Shown here: piece after piece, positions 19,022 through 28,417 of the stretch | Numbering within the stretch: the stretch's first letter is position 1 | How the letters are laid out: each line of letters opens with the position of its first letter | Assembly: GCA_949372755.1 (NCBI GenBank) | Contig: CASIBO010000002.1 | Location: 679,217 to 743,216 of the forward strand | DNA: 64,000 bases | Source of the DNA: UBA9926 sp018645765 | Lineage (GTDB): Bacteria > Pseudomonadota > Gammaproteobacteria > Pseudomonadales > Azotimanducaceae | Direction: 5' to 3' | Translations under genes and position numbers: made by a program | Notes under the pieces: generated by a model | What the model was told of the DNA's origin: nothing | Seen by the model: only the letters and a program-made list of their open reading frames with translations | Databases searched by the model: none

Positions 19022-19555
19022 GTGTCGAGAGTTGCTTTATTAAAGTTAGTCGATCGCTACGGCCGACGCTATCCAGAAGAAGGCGATGTCATTGCGGCCT
19101 TCGAGACGTTTGTTCGTAGTCATGAAAATTGCTTTGAAAGAACGCTCACGGTGGGGCATGTGACAGGATCTGCCTGGATAGTAGACCAGCCCCATAAACA
19201 CTGTTTGTTGACCCATCATCGCAAACTCAATCGGTGGTTGCAGTTAGGGGGGCATGCAGATGGCGATGACGACGTTGCGCGGGTTGCGACCCGGGAAGCG
19301 TATGAAGAGTCTGGTCTTGAAGCGCTGCAGCTTGTGAGTTCGGAGATTTTTGATCTGGATGTGCATTTGATTCCTGAACGCGGCAATGAGCCTGCGCATT
19401 ACCACTATGATGTTCGTTATCTGTTTGAGTGCGCTGGGGATCCGGCTTTGACGGTCAGCGAGGAGTCGAATGAGCTAGCTTGGGCTGCACTGTCGGAAAT
19501 CGAGACCTACACGAGCGAGGATTCTATTGTAAGAATGGTTCGAAAAACGGGTTAA
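19022..19555 (+). CDS. Nudix hydrolase
   Basis: A 177-residue hydrolase of nucleoside-diphosphate-linked compounds. The Nudix box is present near residue 77-99 as GHADGD..(x7)..REAYEESGL. The first conserved glutamate (G-x5-E) is an aspartate here, but the REx2EExG core that binds magnesium is intact. The start is GTG, 3 bases after the CobT-like gene, so it belongs to the cobST-like operon. The substrate is unknown. It converges on the oppF gene. Confidence 0.85.
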   Translation: MSRVALLKLVDRYGRRYPEEGDVIAAFETFVRSHENCFERTLTVGHVTGSAWIVDQPHKHCLLTHHRKLNRWLQLGGHADGDDDVARVATREAYEESGLEALQLVSSEIFDLDVHLIPERGNEPAHYHYDVRYLFECAGDPALTVSEESNELAWAALSEIETYTSEDSIVRMVRKTG

Positions 19556-19568
19556 CCTGCCCGCCGAA

Positions 19569-20519
19569 TCACGTTTCGTTATAGAGGTGGCAGGCAACCT
19601 GATGATCCGAAGCGATCAGTCGAGATTGGGGCGTCACAGATTTGCATTGGGGCATAACCTCAGGACAGCGGTCGGCAAATCGGCACCCGGGGCCCATGTT
19701 GATCGGCGAGGTAATCTCGCCCGTCAGCTCGGCGCTTGGCCGGGTGCGCTCAAGAACCGGGTCTGCTTCCGGGTTGGATTGAATCAGCAGCCGGGTGTAA
19801 GGATGTTTAGGCTCGAAGAAAACAGCGTCCGATGGACCGCTCTCAACGAGCGTTCCCAAATACATAACGGCCATTCGATCGGAGATATAACGCACCATCG
19901 AGAGGTCATGGGCAATAAATAAAAGCGTCAAGCCCAATGAATCTTTTAGATCTTCGAGTAAGTTAACCACTTGGGCTTGAACTGAGACATCCAGTGCGGA
20001 TATCGGCTCATCACACACCACAAACTTAGGTTTGATGATCATAGCGCGTGCGATACCGATTCTTTGTCGTTGACCGCCTGAGAACTCGTGGGGAAACCGT
20101 GACATATGGTCAGGATGAAGGCCAACTCGGCGTAGCCAAAAACCCACTTCGTCTTGAATGTCGGCACGCGCGATGCCCTTTAGCGCAAGGCCCTCTCCGA
20201 TGATATCCAGCACGGTCATGCGTGGGTTGAGGGATGCATAAGGGTCTTGGAAAATCATTTGGATATCAGCGGAATATCGCAAGTGGTCTTTTGCGGTGTA
20301 TTTCTGCGGCAAGGGTGAGCCGTTAAAAAAGACGTCGCCAGCGGTCCGCTCATGCAAGCCAATCAGGGTTTTTCCAAAAGTAGATTTACCGGATCCGCTC
20401 TCTCCAACCAGACCTAGAATTTCATTTTCTGCAATCGCAAGAGAGATGCCGTCAACGGCATGAAGCGTCTGGTTGCGTCCAATATGGAAATGCTTTTTAA
20501 GGTTTTTGGTTTCTATCAT
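19569..20519 (-). CDS. oppF: oligopeptide ABC transporter ATP-binding protein OppF
   Basis: The second ATPase of a peptide importer. Walker A GESGSGKST is near residue 40, the signature motif FSGGQRQR near residue 150, Walker B KFVVCDEPISALD near residue 170, and the Opp/Dpp C-terminal region has the cysteine-containing CRFADRCPE. The longer open frame to 20693 adds 58 residues that overlap oppD and is not real: the ATG at 20519 gives the typical ATGA overlap with oppD. It is the last gene of oppABCDF. Confidence 0.93.
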   Translation of the reverse strand: MIETKNLKKHFHIGRNQTLHAVDGISLAIAENEILGLVGESGSGKSTFGKTLIGLHERTAGDVFFNGSPLPQKYTAKDHLRYSADIQMIFQDPYASLNPRMTVLDIIGEGLALKGIARADIQDEVGFWLRRVGLHPDHMSRFPHEFSGGQRQRIGIARAMIIKPKFVVCDEPISALDVSVQAQVVNLLEDLKDSLGLTLLFIAHDLSMVRYISDRMAVMYLGTLVESGPSDAVFFEPKHPYTRLLIQSNPEADPVLERTRPSAELTGEITSPINMGPGCRFADRCPEVMPQCKSVTPQSRLIASDHQVACHLYNET

Positions 20520-21556
20520 GCGCCATGACTCGCAATCAGGTTGGTCTGATACAGACCTTGGGTTTTGGGTGCCCCTGGGGCTTGCAGCCAACATCGCGCA
20601 GCGTGATGGGGCGCGCGTGCGTCGCTGAATAGTGGCGGGTTCTCTTTGTGACAAATACGCATGGCATGCGGGCACCGAGCCGCATAACCGCAACCGCTTG
20701 GCGGTGAAAACAAATCTGGGGGACTACCGGGTATGGGCTCAAGTTTTTTGTTTTGCTGGCTGACATTGCTTGGCATCGCTAACTTTAACCCAAGGGTATA
20801 GGGGTGGGCGCTTTTATAGAAAATATCATCTACGCTGCCTTGCTCGACGATTTGGCCGGCGTACATGACGCAAACGTTCTGGGCTGTTCTGGCGACAACC
20901 GCAAGGTCATGAGTAATCAGGATGATGGCCATGCCATCGCGGGACTGCAGCTCTTTCAACAAGTCTAGAATTTGCGCTTGTATGGTCACATCCAACGCGG
21001 TGGTCGGCTCATCAGCGATCAGTAGTGATGGCGAGCAGGCGAGGCTTTGGGCAATCATGGCGCGTTGGAGCATGCCGCCTGAAAACTCAAAGGGATATTG
21101 ATTGAGGCGTTTTTGCGCTTCTGGGATCCGCGTTCTGATCAGGAGTTCGCTAGCAATCTCGTTTGCCTGTTGAGTGCTCAGGCCGCGGTGGACCTTTAAG
21201 GTTTCTGCGATCTGGGCGCCAATGGTCATGGTTGGATTAAGGGACGTCATAGGGTCCTGGAAAATCATCCCGATTTCCTTACCCCGAAATTGGTTCGCGG
21301 CTTGAGCCTGGAGCCCTAGAATCTCACCGCCCTTGAGTTTCGCAGAGCCGCCGGTGATTTTGCCGGGCGGCATGGGAATGATGCCCATGATTGATTGGAC
21401 GGTCACACTTTTGCCGCAGCCGGATTCTCCGACGATGGCTAAGACTTCACCGGCATCGACGCTGAAATCAACGCCTCTGACGGCTTTAACGACGCCGCCA
21501 TAGGTCTCAAACTCAACGGAAAGGTTACTGACTTCAAGCAGTTTATGCGTGCCCAT
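20516..21556 (-). CDS. oppD: oligopeptide ABC transporter ATP-binding protein OppD
   Basis: The first ATPase of the peptide importer, 346 residues. Walker A GESGCGKSV is near residue 44, the signature FSGGMLQR near residue 160, and Walker B LLIADEPTTALDVT near residue 180. The C-terminal region CGYAARCPHAMRIC ... CW holds the four cysteines seen in Opp/Dpp ATPases that can bind an iron-sulfur cluster. The start overlaps the oppC stop codon by one base, and the end overlaps oppF by four. Confidence 0.94.
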   Translation of the reverse strand: MGTHKLLEVSNLSVEFETYGGVVKAVRGVDFSVDAGEVLAIVGESGCGKSVTVQSIMGIIPMPPGKITGGSAKLKGGEILGLQAQAANQFRGKEIGMIFQDPMTSLNPTMTIGAQIAETLKVHRGLSTQQANEIASELLIRTRIPEAQKRLNQYPFEFSGGMLQRAMIAQSLACSPSLLIADEPTTALDVTIQAQILDLLKELQSRDGMAIILITHDLAVVARTAQNVCVMYAGQIVEQGSVDDIFYKSAHPYTLGLKLAMPSNVSQQNKKLEPIPGSPPDLFSPPSGCGYAARCPHAMRICHKENPPLFSDARAPHHAARCWLQAPGAPKTQGLYQTNLIASHGA

Positions 21557-22962
21557 TATTCTCGCGACCTCATTTTTGAATCTAAGGCCTCTGTTAGTCC
21601 ATCGCCAAGCAGGTTAAACGCCAGCACGGTGATGCTGATGAAGAGGGCAGGGAAAAATAATTCATGGGGGTGGCTCAGCATCGTCTTCACGCCTTCATTG
21701 CACATTGACCCCCAAGAAGGCGTGGGAGGCGCAACGCCCATGCCAATAAACGACAAAAAGGCTTCGGTGAAGATTGCGGAGGGCACGGCAAAGGTTAAGG
21801 TCACAAGGATTACGCCCATGGTGTTGGGGATGATATGCCTTGCAATCAAGTAGCTTGGTTTGCCGCCGAGCAGGCGAGCGGCTTCAATATAGCCTTGCTC
21901 CCGGATCTTTAAAACCTGACCTCTCACCAAGCGTGCGGTGCTCGGCCAGAGCAGCAGGATCAGCGCAACCAGCATCGGCAGAATGCCACTTTCTCCTGGT
22001 CCGATGCCGAAGCCGATTTTAAACAGGATCATAAACAGCAGGAAGGGTAGGGCGACCACGAAGTCAGCAAAACGCATTAAAAATTGATCGATCTTACCGC
22101 CAAGGTAGCCGGCAAAACCGCCATAAAAAACACCGAAAAGCACATAGATAAACGGTGCAACAACCCCAATAAATAAAGAAACTCGAGCGCCCTGCATCAG
22201 CCTTGCCAGCATATCTCGGCCAAGGTAATCGGTTCCGAAAGGGTGAAAGCCGAGTAATACCGAGCGTCCAGGTGCGTCTGATGGGTCAATGAGACCGCGT
22301 TCCAGGGCCTGACTCATGGTAATCGATTGCACTGGGGTCACTTTTAGGGTGGTGACAACATCGAACTCATCGAGCCCGTCCGTAGGAATGATCGAATAAA
22401 AGTAAGTTTGAGACTTGAGGTTGAGTCGATCTTCAAAGCCTACGACATTGCCCGCTTCAAGTGTTTCAAGGGGCAATCCAAGTCCCTGCAGGCCGCTTGG
22501 CTCGGACTCACTTCGATAGATGCTATAGCCTCCAGCATCCTGAACGGGCGACCAAGTGAACCGAATGGATTGGGTGTTCGGTGTGCCCGCCGTTGCAAAG
22601 CCTGTTACGGCGGCGAGGGTATCGGGATATCCAGCCGGTTCGGCGGGATGTCCTTGGACGATGGGCGGCGTCCAGGGTTCGTAGTCGCTCACCAGCAGCG
22701 CGGTTTTGGGCAGGGCCGGGGCTTGTGATATCTGATCCAGATCTTGGGCGCTTGGGTCCTTGGTCCAAAGGAAGGGACCTAGGATGGTAAAGAGCGCAAG
22801 ACCAATAATTAAGTACAGGGAGATGATCGCGCGCGTGTTTTTCTTTAACCGAATCCAGGCATCTTGCCAGTAGGACAGCGATGGCCTTGAAAGCTGCTCA
22901 AGGCTGTCGGTTGACGGCTCGGGCGTGAAATCGTCTGCTTGCAGCGCGGGATGAGGGTTCAT
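21556..22962 (-). CDS. oppC: oligopeptide ABC transporter permease OppC with periplasmic fibronectin-III-like insert
   Basis: An inner-membrane permease of 468 residues, much longer than the usual about 300. The N-terminal OppC extension and first membrane helix are near residues 32-66. Between that helix and the core permease (about residues 85-230) is a long periplasmic insert. Within it, residues 125-205 read like a fibronectin type III domain (IRFTWSPVQDAGGYSIYRSE, then FEDR...YFYSIIPTDGLDE). The core keeps GTDYLGRDMLARL and the EAA loop EAARLLGG near residue 365. The insert may bind substrate protein or the cell wall; this is inference. Confidence 0.9.
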   Translation of the reverse strand: MNPHPALQADDFTPEPSTDSLEQLSRPSLSYWQDAWIRLKKNTRAIISLYLIIGLALFTILGPFLWTKDPSAQDLDQISQAPALPKTALLVSDYEPWTPPIVQGHPAEPAGYPDTLAAVTGFATAGTPNTQSIRFTWSPVQDAGGYSIYRSESEPSGLQGLGLPLETLEAGNVVGFEDRLNLKSQTYFYSIIPTDGLDEFDVVTTLKVTPVQSITMSQALERGLIDPSDAPGRSVLLGFHPFGTDYLGRDMLARLMQGARVSLFIGVVAPFIYVLFGVFYGGFAGYLGGKIDQFLMRFADFVVALPFLLFMILFKIGFGIGPGESGILPMLVALILLLWPSTARLVRGQVLKIREQGYIEAARLLGGKPSYLIARHIIPNTMGVILVTLTFAVPSAIFTEAFLSFIGMGVAPPTPSWGSMCNEGVKTMLSHPHELFFPALFISITVLAFNLLGDGLTEALDSKMRSRE

Positions 22963-23891
22963 TTCAGCCTCACTCTAGGGTCAATAAAACCGTAAATAAT
23001 GTCGACCAGAATGACCATAAAAACAAGAAAGGCGCCATAAAACACGGTGGTTCCCATAATGACCGTGTAATCAAGTTGTTGAACGGCTTGGACAAAATAT
23101 CGGCCCAGACCGGGGATCGCGAAAACGAGCTCGACGACAAAGCCGCCCGTCGTAATCGCCGCGATTTGAGGCCCTAAAACGGTGACAACCGGCAGGATGG
23201 CGTTGCGGAGCTGGTGTTGAAAAAAGATCCGGCTCGGGGAAAGGCCTTTGGCTCGAGCGGTTCGGATGAAATCTTCGTTTACAATCTCGAGCATAGACGA
23301 GCGCATGAGCCGCGTCAGTAGCGCCATCGTGCCGAGCCCGAGCACCAGAGATGGCACGATCATATGAGCAAAGGTGCCCCAGCCCGCCACGGGTAAAAAG
23401 GAAATATTGAACCACTGATTAATGTTAACGAGGAGGAGTTGCCCCAAGGCAGCAAATACAAAGCTCGGTACGGAAATACCAAGAATTACCAGGAACATGA
23501 TGATGATATCGGGCAGCTGATTTCGGTACAGCGCGGTTAAAGCACCCCAGAGAATGCCGCCCAGCGCGGCAAAGGTAATGGCGAGGATGCCAAGGGCCGC
23601 TGAGACGGGGAAGTGGTCTTGGATGATGTCGTTTACTTTTCTATTTTGCTGGGTAAAGGAGATGCCGAAATCACCTTGCACCATGTTGCCCAAATAGATG
23701 ACGTACTGCTCTGCAATCGGTTTGTCTAAACCATATTTTCTTGCAAGGTTCTCGCGAATTTCGGGGGTCGTGGCTTTTTCGTTCATCAATGGGTCGCCGG
23801 GCACAGCGTGCATCGCCAGAAAGGTAGCGGTTGCGATGAACCAGATGGTGACCAGTCCCGATAAAATTCGCCCAAACGTGTATTTCAACAT
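22959..23891 (-). CDS. oppB: oligopeptide ABC transporter permease OppB
   Basis: The second permease, 310 residues, with the N-terminal helix starting RILSGLVTIWFIATATFLAM and the typical PGDP segment. The EAA-type cytoplasmic loop RTARAKGLSPSRIFFQHQLRNAILPV is near residue 210. Five or six membrane segments are visible. ATGA overlap with oppC indicates translational coupling; oppA lies 5 bases upstream. Confidence 0.93.
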   Translation of the reverse strand: MLKYTFGRILSGLVTIWFIATATFLAMHAVPGDPLMNEKATTPEIRENLARKYGLDKPIAEQYVIYLGNMVQGDFGISFTQQNRKVNDIIQDHFPVSAALGILAITFAALGGILWGALTALYRNQLPDIIIMFLVILGISVPSFVFAALGQLLLVNINQWFNISFLPVAGWGTFAHMIVPSLVLGLGTMALLTRLMRSSMLEIVNEDFIRTARAKGLSPSRIFFQHQLRNAILPVVTVLGPQIAAITTGGFVVELVFAIPGLGRYFVQAVQQLDYTVIMGTTVFYGAFLVFMVILVDIIYGFIDPRVRLK

Positions 23892-23896
23892 CGCAG

Positions 23897-25501
23897 TCAG
23901 GGCACAATGCGGGCGTAAGTGAAGTCAGGATCAGAGCCGACGACGGTGCGTCGCATGCCCTTGATTTTAGGATGCTGCAAATAGATCACGCCTTGCTCAT
24001 ACATGGGAAGGATAATCGCATCCTCATGCACAATGGTTTGAAGACCAGCCATGGCGGCCATCCTAACCTCGGGGTCATTACTGTTCATTGCTTTTCGAAC
24101 CAGGCGGTCATACTCCGGGTTATTGTAGCGACCGCGATTATTTAAATTCCAAGACGCAAACAAGTCACCAAAGGTCATGATGTCGTCAAAATCCGGGCCC
24201 CAGCCCGCGCCAACGATATCGAAGTCGCCGTTGGTCATTTTAGCCAATCGTTGCTTGAACGTTTGAACGTCAATTTTAAGATCAAGATCAAGCTTGGTCT
24301 TCAGCATGCCTTGCATGTATTCCGCTTGCTTGGTCGCGGTTGGGCTGTCGCTGACTAACAGAATCAGGGGTGGAATCGCCTCTAAGCCAAGCTCGGCTTT
24401 TGCCTCACGGAGTAACTGCTTTGCTTTAGCCAGGTCCGGTCGAGTGACGACCGCAGGATATTCTTGTCGGAAGGGTTTGTTCACGCCCATGATCCAGCTA
24501 GGGAATAAGCTGGCCCCGGGTAAATTACCCGGCGTTTGCAGAACCTTATTCACGAATTCGTCGGCATCGAACACGGCTTGGATGGCTTGGCGTAGCTTTT
24601 TATTGTGGGTTATGCGTTCTGGACGGTAGTTGTATTCGAGAAAGTAGACGCTGCCGGTTACGAATTTCTTGATTCTAAATTGATTGTTTAAGGCGTCCTT
24701 GTAGGTCTCGCCATCGAGTTGAGTATAGGCAATCTTGTCGTCAATAAAGAGATTGAGGCGGGCTCGTGTATCGGCAGTAATGTATTCGGCGTCAATGACT
24801 TCTAAGGAAATGGCCTCGCTATTCCAGTAGTTTGGATTCTTTTCCATTTTCAGTGAGGCGCTGTGGACCCAGTCCGAAATCCTGAAGGCGCCGTTATACA
24901 GAATGTCTTTGCTGTCGGCTGCATAAGCGCTGCCGGTTGCGCGGTAAAATTTTTCTTGAACGGGAAAAGTCGTCACGAAGGCGGTTAATTTGAGGAAGTA
25001 ACCGGTTGGGCGCTCCAGCGTCACTTTGAGGGTTAAGTCATCGATGGCTTCGATGCCAAGATCAGTTAGCGGCTTGTTGCCTTGATTAATAGCCTCGGCA
25101 TTTTCAACTGGGTAGAGAATAAAGGCGTATTGGGAGGCTGTTTTAGGGTCGACGACGTTGCGCCAGGCAAACACAAAATCATGCGCGGTCACAGGGTCGC
25201 CATTGCTCCACTTGGCATCTTTTCTTAACCAAAATGTGGCGGAAGTCTCTGTTAATTCCCAACGTTCGGCAACGCCGGGTGCCAGGTTGCCGCGACGGTC
25301 ATACCGCGTTAAACCTTCCATGACATGTCCCAATACAAAAATGGACACCTGATCGGTTGCGGTCATGTTGTTCAATTGTGGTGGTTCTTGGGCCAGGGCA
25401 ATTTTGACGGTTTGAGCTGCGGCATCGACTGATTGCGCCATGGCGGGGTTTGCAAAAGTGACTATTAACAGCGTCAGAATAAGAATTTTTGGCATGGTCA
25501 T
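23897..25501 (-). CDS. oppA: oligopeptide ABC transporter substrate-binding protein OppA
   Basis: A periplasmic solute-binding protein of family 5, about 534 residues. A cleavable signal peptide (ILILTLLIVTFANPAMA) is followed by the typical LNNMTATDQVS.FVLGHVMEGLTRYD segment. The conserved TAHDFVFAWRNVVDP, NPNYWN and GWGPDFDD segments identify the OppA/peptide class. There is no lipobox. The start is placed at 25501 (or 25495), since 25534 adds residues ahead of the signal peptide. It heads the oppABCDF operon. Confidence 0.92.
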   Translation of the reverse strand: MTMPKILILTLLIVTFANPAMAQSVDAAAQTVKIALAQEPPQLNNMTATDQVSIFVLGHVMEGLTRYDRRGNLAPGVAERWELTETSATFWLRKDAKWSNGDPVTAHDFVFAWRNVVDPKTASQYAFILYPVENAEAINQGNKPLTDLGIEAIDDLTLKVTLERPTGYFLKLTAFVTTFPVQEKFYRATGSAYAADSKDILYNGAFRISDWVHSASLKMEKNPNYWNSEAISLEVIDAEYITADTRARLNLFIDDKIAYTQLDGETYKDALNNQFRIKKFVTGSVYFLEYNYRPERITHNKKLRQAIQAVFDADEFVNKVLQTPGNLPGASLFPSWIMGVNKPFRQEYPAVVTRPDLAKAKQLLREAKAELGLEAIPPLILLVSDSPTATKQAEYMQGMLKTKLDLDLKIDVQTFKQRLAKMTNGDFDIVGAGWGPDFDDIMTFGDLFASWNLNNRGRYNNPEYDRLVRKAMNSNDPEVRMAAMAGLQTIVHEDAIILPMYEQGVIYLQHPKIKGMRRTVVGSDPDFTYARIVP

Positions 25502-25575
25502 TGGTTCGATGTCGTGAAAATCGAAGTCTAACATGGGGCGCTGGTTTGTCCGAATACCTGAGCCGGTGTAAGGGA

Positions 25576-27036
25576 TTAGGCTGCGTATTTTAATAGATTG
25601 GAAACAACGCGTTCTAAGTGGGTGAGCGAGTTACAGACTTCGGTTTGATGGCAGTTTGGGCCGTATTTCTTCATCTCAGCATCGCCCACAAGCCAGTTTG
25701 ATCGCGGCTCTGGGTTGAGCCAGATAACCCGTTTGGATTTTTCGTACATTTCTCGGAGAATTTCAGCCTTTGGATCGCCGTGATTGTTGCGGGCATCCCC
25801 TAAAACAATAATGGTGGTTTTGTTGTCTACATCATCCATACAGTTGCGCTTAAAGTCCTCAAGCATTTGGCCATAGTCGGTCGAGCCGTTGCCGTAATCG
25901 CGCATCGTTTTGGCCATAGCGTCTTCAAGGTTGCTACTTTGAAATAGTCGGGTCACTTCGCCGAGATCAGAGGAGAAGGCAAAGCTCCGCACCTTTGGAA
26001 TGATTTCCGCAAGGCTGTACAAAAACATCAGCAAAAATCGAGAGTAATTGCTGACCGAGCCACTAACATCGCAAATACACATGACTTTGGGCCGATCAAC
26101 TTTCACCGATTTCCATTTCAGATCGAAAAACACCCCATCGTATTGCATGTTATGCCGAAGCGTTTTTCGAATGTCGAGTTGACCTCGTTTGTGCGTTTTG
26201 CGCCGCTTTGAATGAATGGATACGAGTTTTTTGGCCATCTTAAAGACAATTTCCTGCACGTCCTTATGATTGCGTTTCTCAAGATTGCTGAGCTTGACCT
26301 TCTTGAGCAGCTCTTCTCGCAACTGCTTGCCATGTTCGTCTGCATGCAGGAAGAATTGCTTTTCGACATAATCGCGGACTTGATCACGAAGTTGGTCTCG
26401 CGCGCGTTTTAATTTCCCGGCCAAGCGCTGCTCGCCGCGATCAGCGGCCTCTTGGCGCTCGGTAATCTCCTCTTGCAGTCCCTTCAGGCCCATTTGGTCC
26501 ATGATTTTTCGGGTGTAGAGCCCTTTTTGGGTAAAGACGACGATTTGGTTGACCTCAACCGCGCGGCCGGCTTCAGCCATTGCAACCATCAAGTCGCTGC
26601 GGGTGCCTTGCAACAGCAGTTGGCCCAGGGGCGAGGTGGGTGGCGGCGTCTCTCCATCGCCGCTTTCGGCATCCTCGGCCTCAGAGGGATTGCCTGAGCC
26701 TTGGCCTGATCCTTTGCCGCCAGGCTGCCCTTGGGGATTGTTGCCGGAATTTTCGTCCTCAAAGGCGTCACTATCCTGAGTATCATCGGGACTGCCGCCG
26801 GCGACTGGCGCCTGCATAACATCATCAAAGGTGAAGAACTTTTCAAAACAGGTTTCGAACGTTTCTTTTTCTTCTGGGTTCTTCGCCAACAGCATCGATA
26901 AAGTGTTTTTAAACAGCGCACGATCTTCGTAGCCGACAAATTCAATGGCGGCCATGACATCGAGGGTTTCAGCCGGAGAAACCTTGACTTCGGCCGTCCG
27001 CAGAACCTTCACAAAATCGACGATTGTTTTCTCCAT
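25576..27036 (-). CDS. CoxE-like VWA-domain protein
   Basis: A 486-residue cytosolic protein. An acidic, Gly/Asp-rich, probably disordered linker lies at about residues 80-130. A basic region is at about residues 200-290 and the C-terminal VWA domain carries the MIDAS motif CDVSGS near residue 320 and VLGDARNN near residue 420. It starts on the A of the MoxR-like gene's stop codon (TAATG), so the two are translationally coupled. Such MoxR/CoxE pairs assist assembly or metal loading of protein complexes; here the target is unknown. Confidence 0.88.
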   Translation of the reverse strand: MEKTIVDFVKVLRTAEVKVSPAETLDVMAAIEFVGYEDRALFKNTLSMLLAKNPEEKETFETCFEKFFTFDDVMQAPVAGGSPDDTQDSDAFEDENSGNNPQGQPGGKGSGQGSGNPSEAEDAESGDGETPPPTSPLGQLLLQGTRSDLMVAMAEAGRAVEVNQIVVFTQKGLYTRKIMDQMGLKGLQEEITERQEAADRGEQRLAGKLKRARDQLRDQVRDYVEKQFFLHADEHGKQLREELLKKVKLSNLEKRNHKDVQEIVFKMAKKLVSIHSKRRKTHKRGQLDIRKTLRHNMQYDGVFFDLKWKSVKVDRPKVMCICDVSGSVSNYSRFLLMFLYSLAEIIPKVRSFAFSSDLGEVTRLFQSSNLEDAMAKTMRDYGNGSTDYGQMLEDFKRNCMDDVDNKTTIIVLGDARNNHGDPKAEILREMYEKSKRVIWLNPEPRSNWLVGDAEMKKYGPNCHQTEVCNSLTHLERVVSNLLKYAA

Positions 27037-28064
27037 TAACTGCCCTTGAGTGCCTTGTTCGTCAACATTTGCACCTCGCCAGTCACGGACTCTATGTCCT
27101 CTTGGAACTTCAGGATCACGTTAAGAGTTTGCTTGACGAGTTCTGCATCCAGGGATTCGGTATGCAGCAGAATCAGCGCCTTCGCCCAGTCAATGGTTTC
27201 GCTGATGGCGGGCACTTTTTTAAGGTCCATTTCGCGTAGCGCTTGAATGAACGTGACCAGCTGTCGCTTGAGTTCCTCTGGCACCTCCGGCACGCGAGCT
27301 TGAACGATCTGGCTTTCTAGGTCGGCGTCTGGAAACGGAATATAAAGGTGCAAGCAGCGGCGCTTCAAGGCATCGCTGATCTCGCGAGTATTGTTACTGG
27401 TTAGGAAAACCAAGGGCTTGCGATCGGGATTCGCTTTAATTGTGCCAATTTCAGGAATCGAGAGTTGGTAATCGGACAGCATCTCTAAAAGCAGGGATTC
27501 AAATTCATGATCACTCTTATCGACTTCATCAATTAACAAAACGCAGCCTGCTTCTTCCTTCAAGGCTTTCATCAACGGTCTTGGTTCTAAAAACTCCTCT
27601 GAAAAGAAGACATCGCCGAATTCATGAAGTTTCGCTACCGACTCTGTCAGGCCTTTTGCGCCGTCTAAAATCTCACCCAGAGTTTCTTTGAGGACTTGGG
27701 TATAAAGCAACTGCTTGCCGTATTTCCACTCATAGATGGCTTTTGATTCGTCCAGGCCCTCATAACATTGCAATCGAATACAACTGATGCCGAGCATATC
27801 GGCCACGGATTTCGCGAGCTCGGTCTTACCAACGCCGGGAGGACCCTCAATGAGTACTGGCTTGTCTAAGTGATAGGCCAAGAAAACCGCGGTCGCGATC
27901 TGTTCATTGGATATATAGTTTAACCCTGCTAGGCCGGAGTGGATGGCCTCAATGGTCGCTAAGTGCTCGTCGCGGTCTAAGGTCAACGGTGATCCCCTTT
28001 TGAATAGATTAAGTAACGCGGCAGGCAGTGGTTGCGCGGCGCGGGCCAATAATGCGTCAGGCAT
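27036..28064 (-). CDS. MoxR-family AAA+ ATPase
   Basis: A 342-residue MoxR-type AAA+ chaperone. The Walker A motif EGPPGVGKTE is near residue 75, Walker B CVLLIDEVDKSD near residue 175, sensor-1 VFLTSNNTREISDALKRRC near residue 220 including the arginine finger region. It forms a unit with the VWA protein downstream. It is divergent from the amidohydrolase operon, with a 350-base spacer that carries a nested palindrome. Confidence 0.9.
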   Translation of the reverse strand: MPDALLARAAQPLPAALLNLFKRGSPLTLDRDEHLATIEAIHSGLAGLNYISNEQIATAVFLAYHLDKPVLIEGPPGVGKTELAKSVADMLGISCIRLQCYEGLDESKAIYEWKYGKQLLYTQVLKETLGEILDGAKGLTESVAKLHEFGDVFFSEEFLEPRPLMKALKEEAGCVLLIDEVDKSDHEFESLLLEMLSDYQLSIPEIGTIKANPDRKPLVFLTSNNTREISDALKRRCLHLYIPFPDADLESQIVQARVPEVPEELKRQLVTFIQALREMDLKKVPAISETIDWAKALILLHTESLDAELVKQTLNVILKFQEDIESVTGEVQMLTNKALKGS

Positions 28065-28417
28065 TATGGAAAGACCACGATAACTTGTACAGACAGAGTC
28101 AGACTATCATTCATGGCGATCCCTATGGATCATGTTGAATGATAGATGGCGCGCTCAAGGCGAACTTGTCATCCGGTACAGCGCAGGCTTAAGGGGCAAC
28201 GAGTCAAGCACTTAAGCCGCCCTTTGCGTTTGGTCGCGCAGCGCTGCTGAGATTATCGTAACGAACGGTGGCGCGTCCTATCGTGCAGCACGAGACCGCG
28301 GGTGCGTTTGCTGAGCACTCTCTCCAATAGGACTGGGTTAATTCGGTTAGCGCCAGTGAGGCCTCGCTCGTGATTTGCGCTTGAAGCTGTTAGTTTTCGG
28401 ACAAGGGGAAACTTGCG
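28065..28417. other. 350-base divergent intergenic region with nested dyad
   Basis: No gene seen. The main structure is a nested inverted repeat at 28104-28145: outer arms CTATCATTCA and TGAATGATAG (10/10 matches) enclosing inner arms GATCC and GGATC around CTAT. It lies about 40 bases upstream of the moxR-like start and could be an operator or RNA hairpin for that gene. The rest to 28417 has no clear promoter consensus. Confidence 0.5.

Noticed and set aside
20520..20693. 58-residue N-terminal extension of OppF
   Set aside because: It lies inside oppD; the ATG at 20519 gives the normal ATGA overlap and family start.
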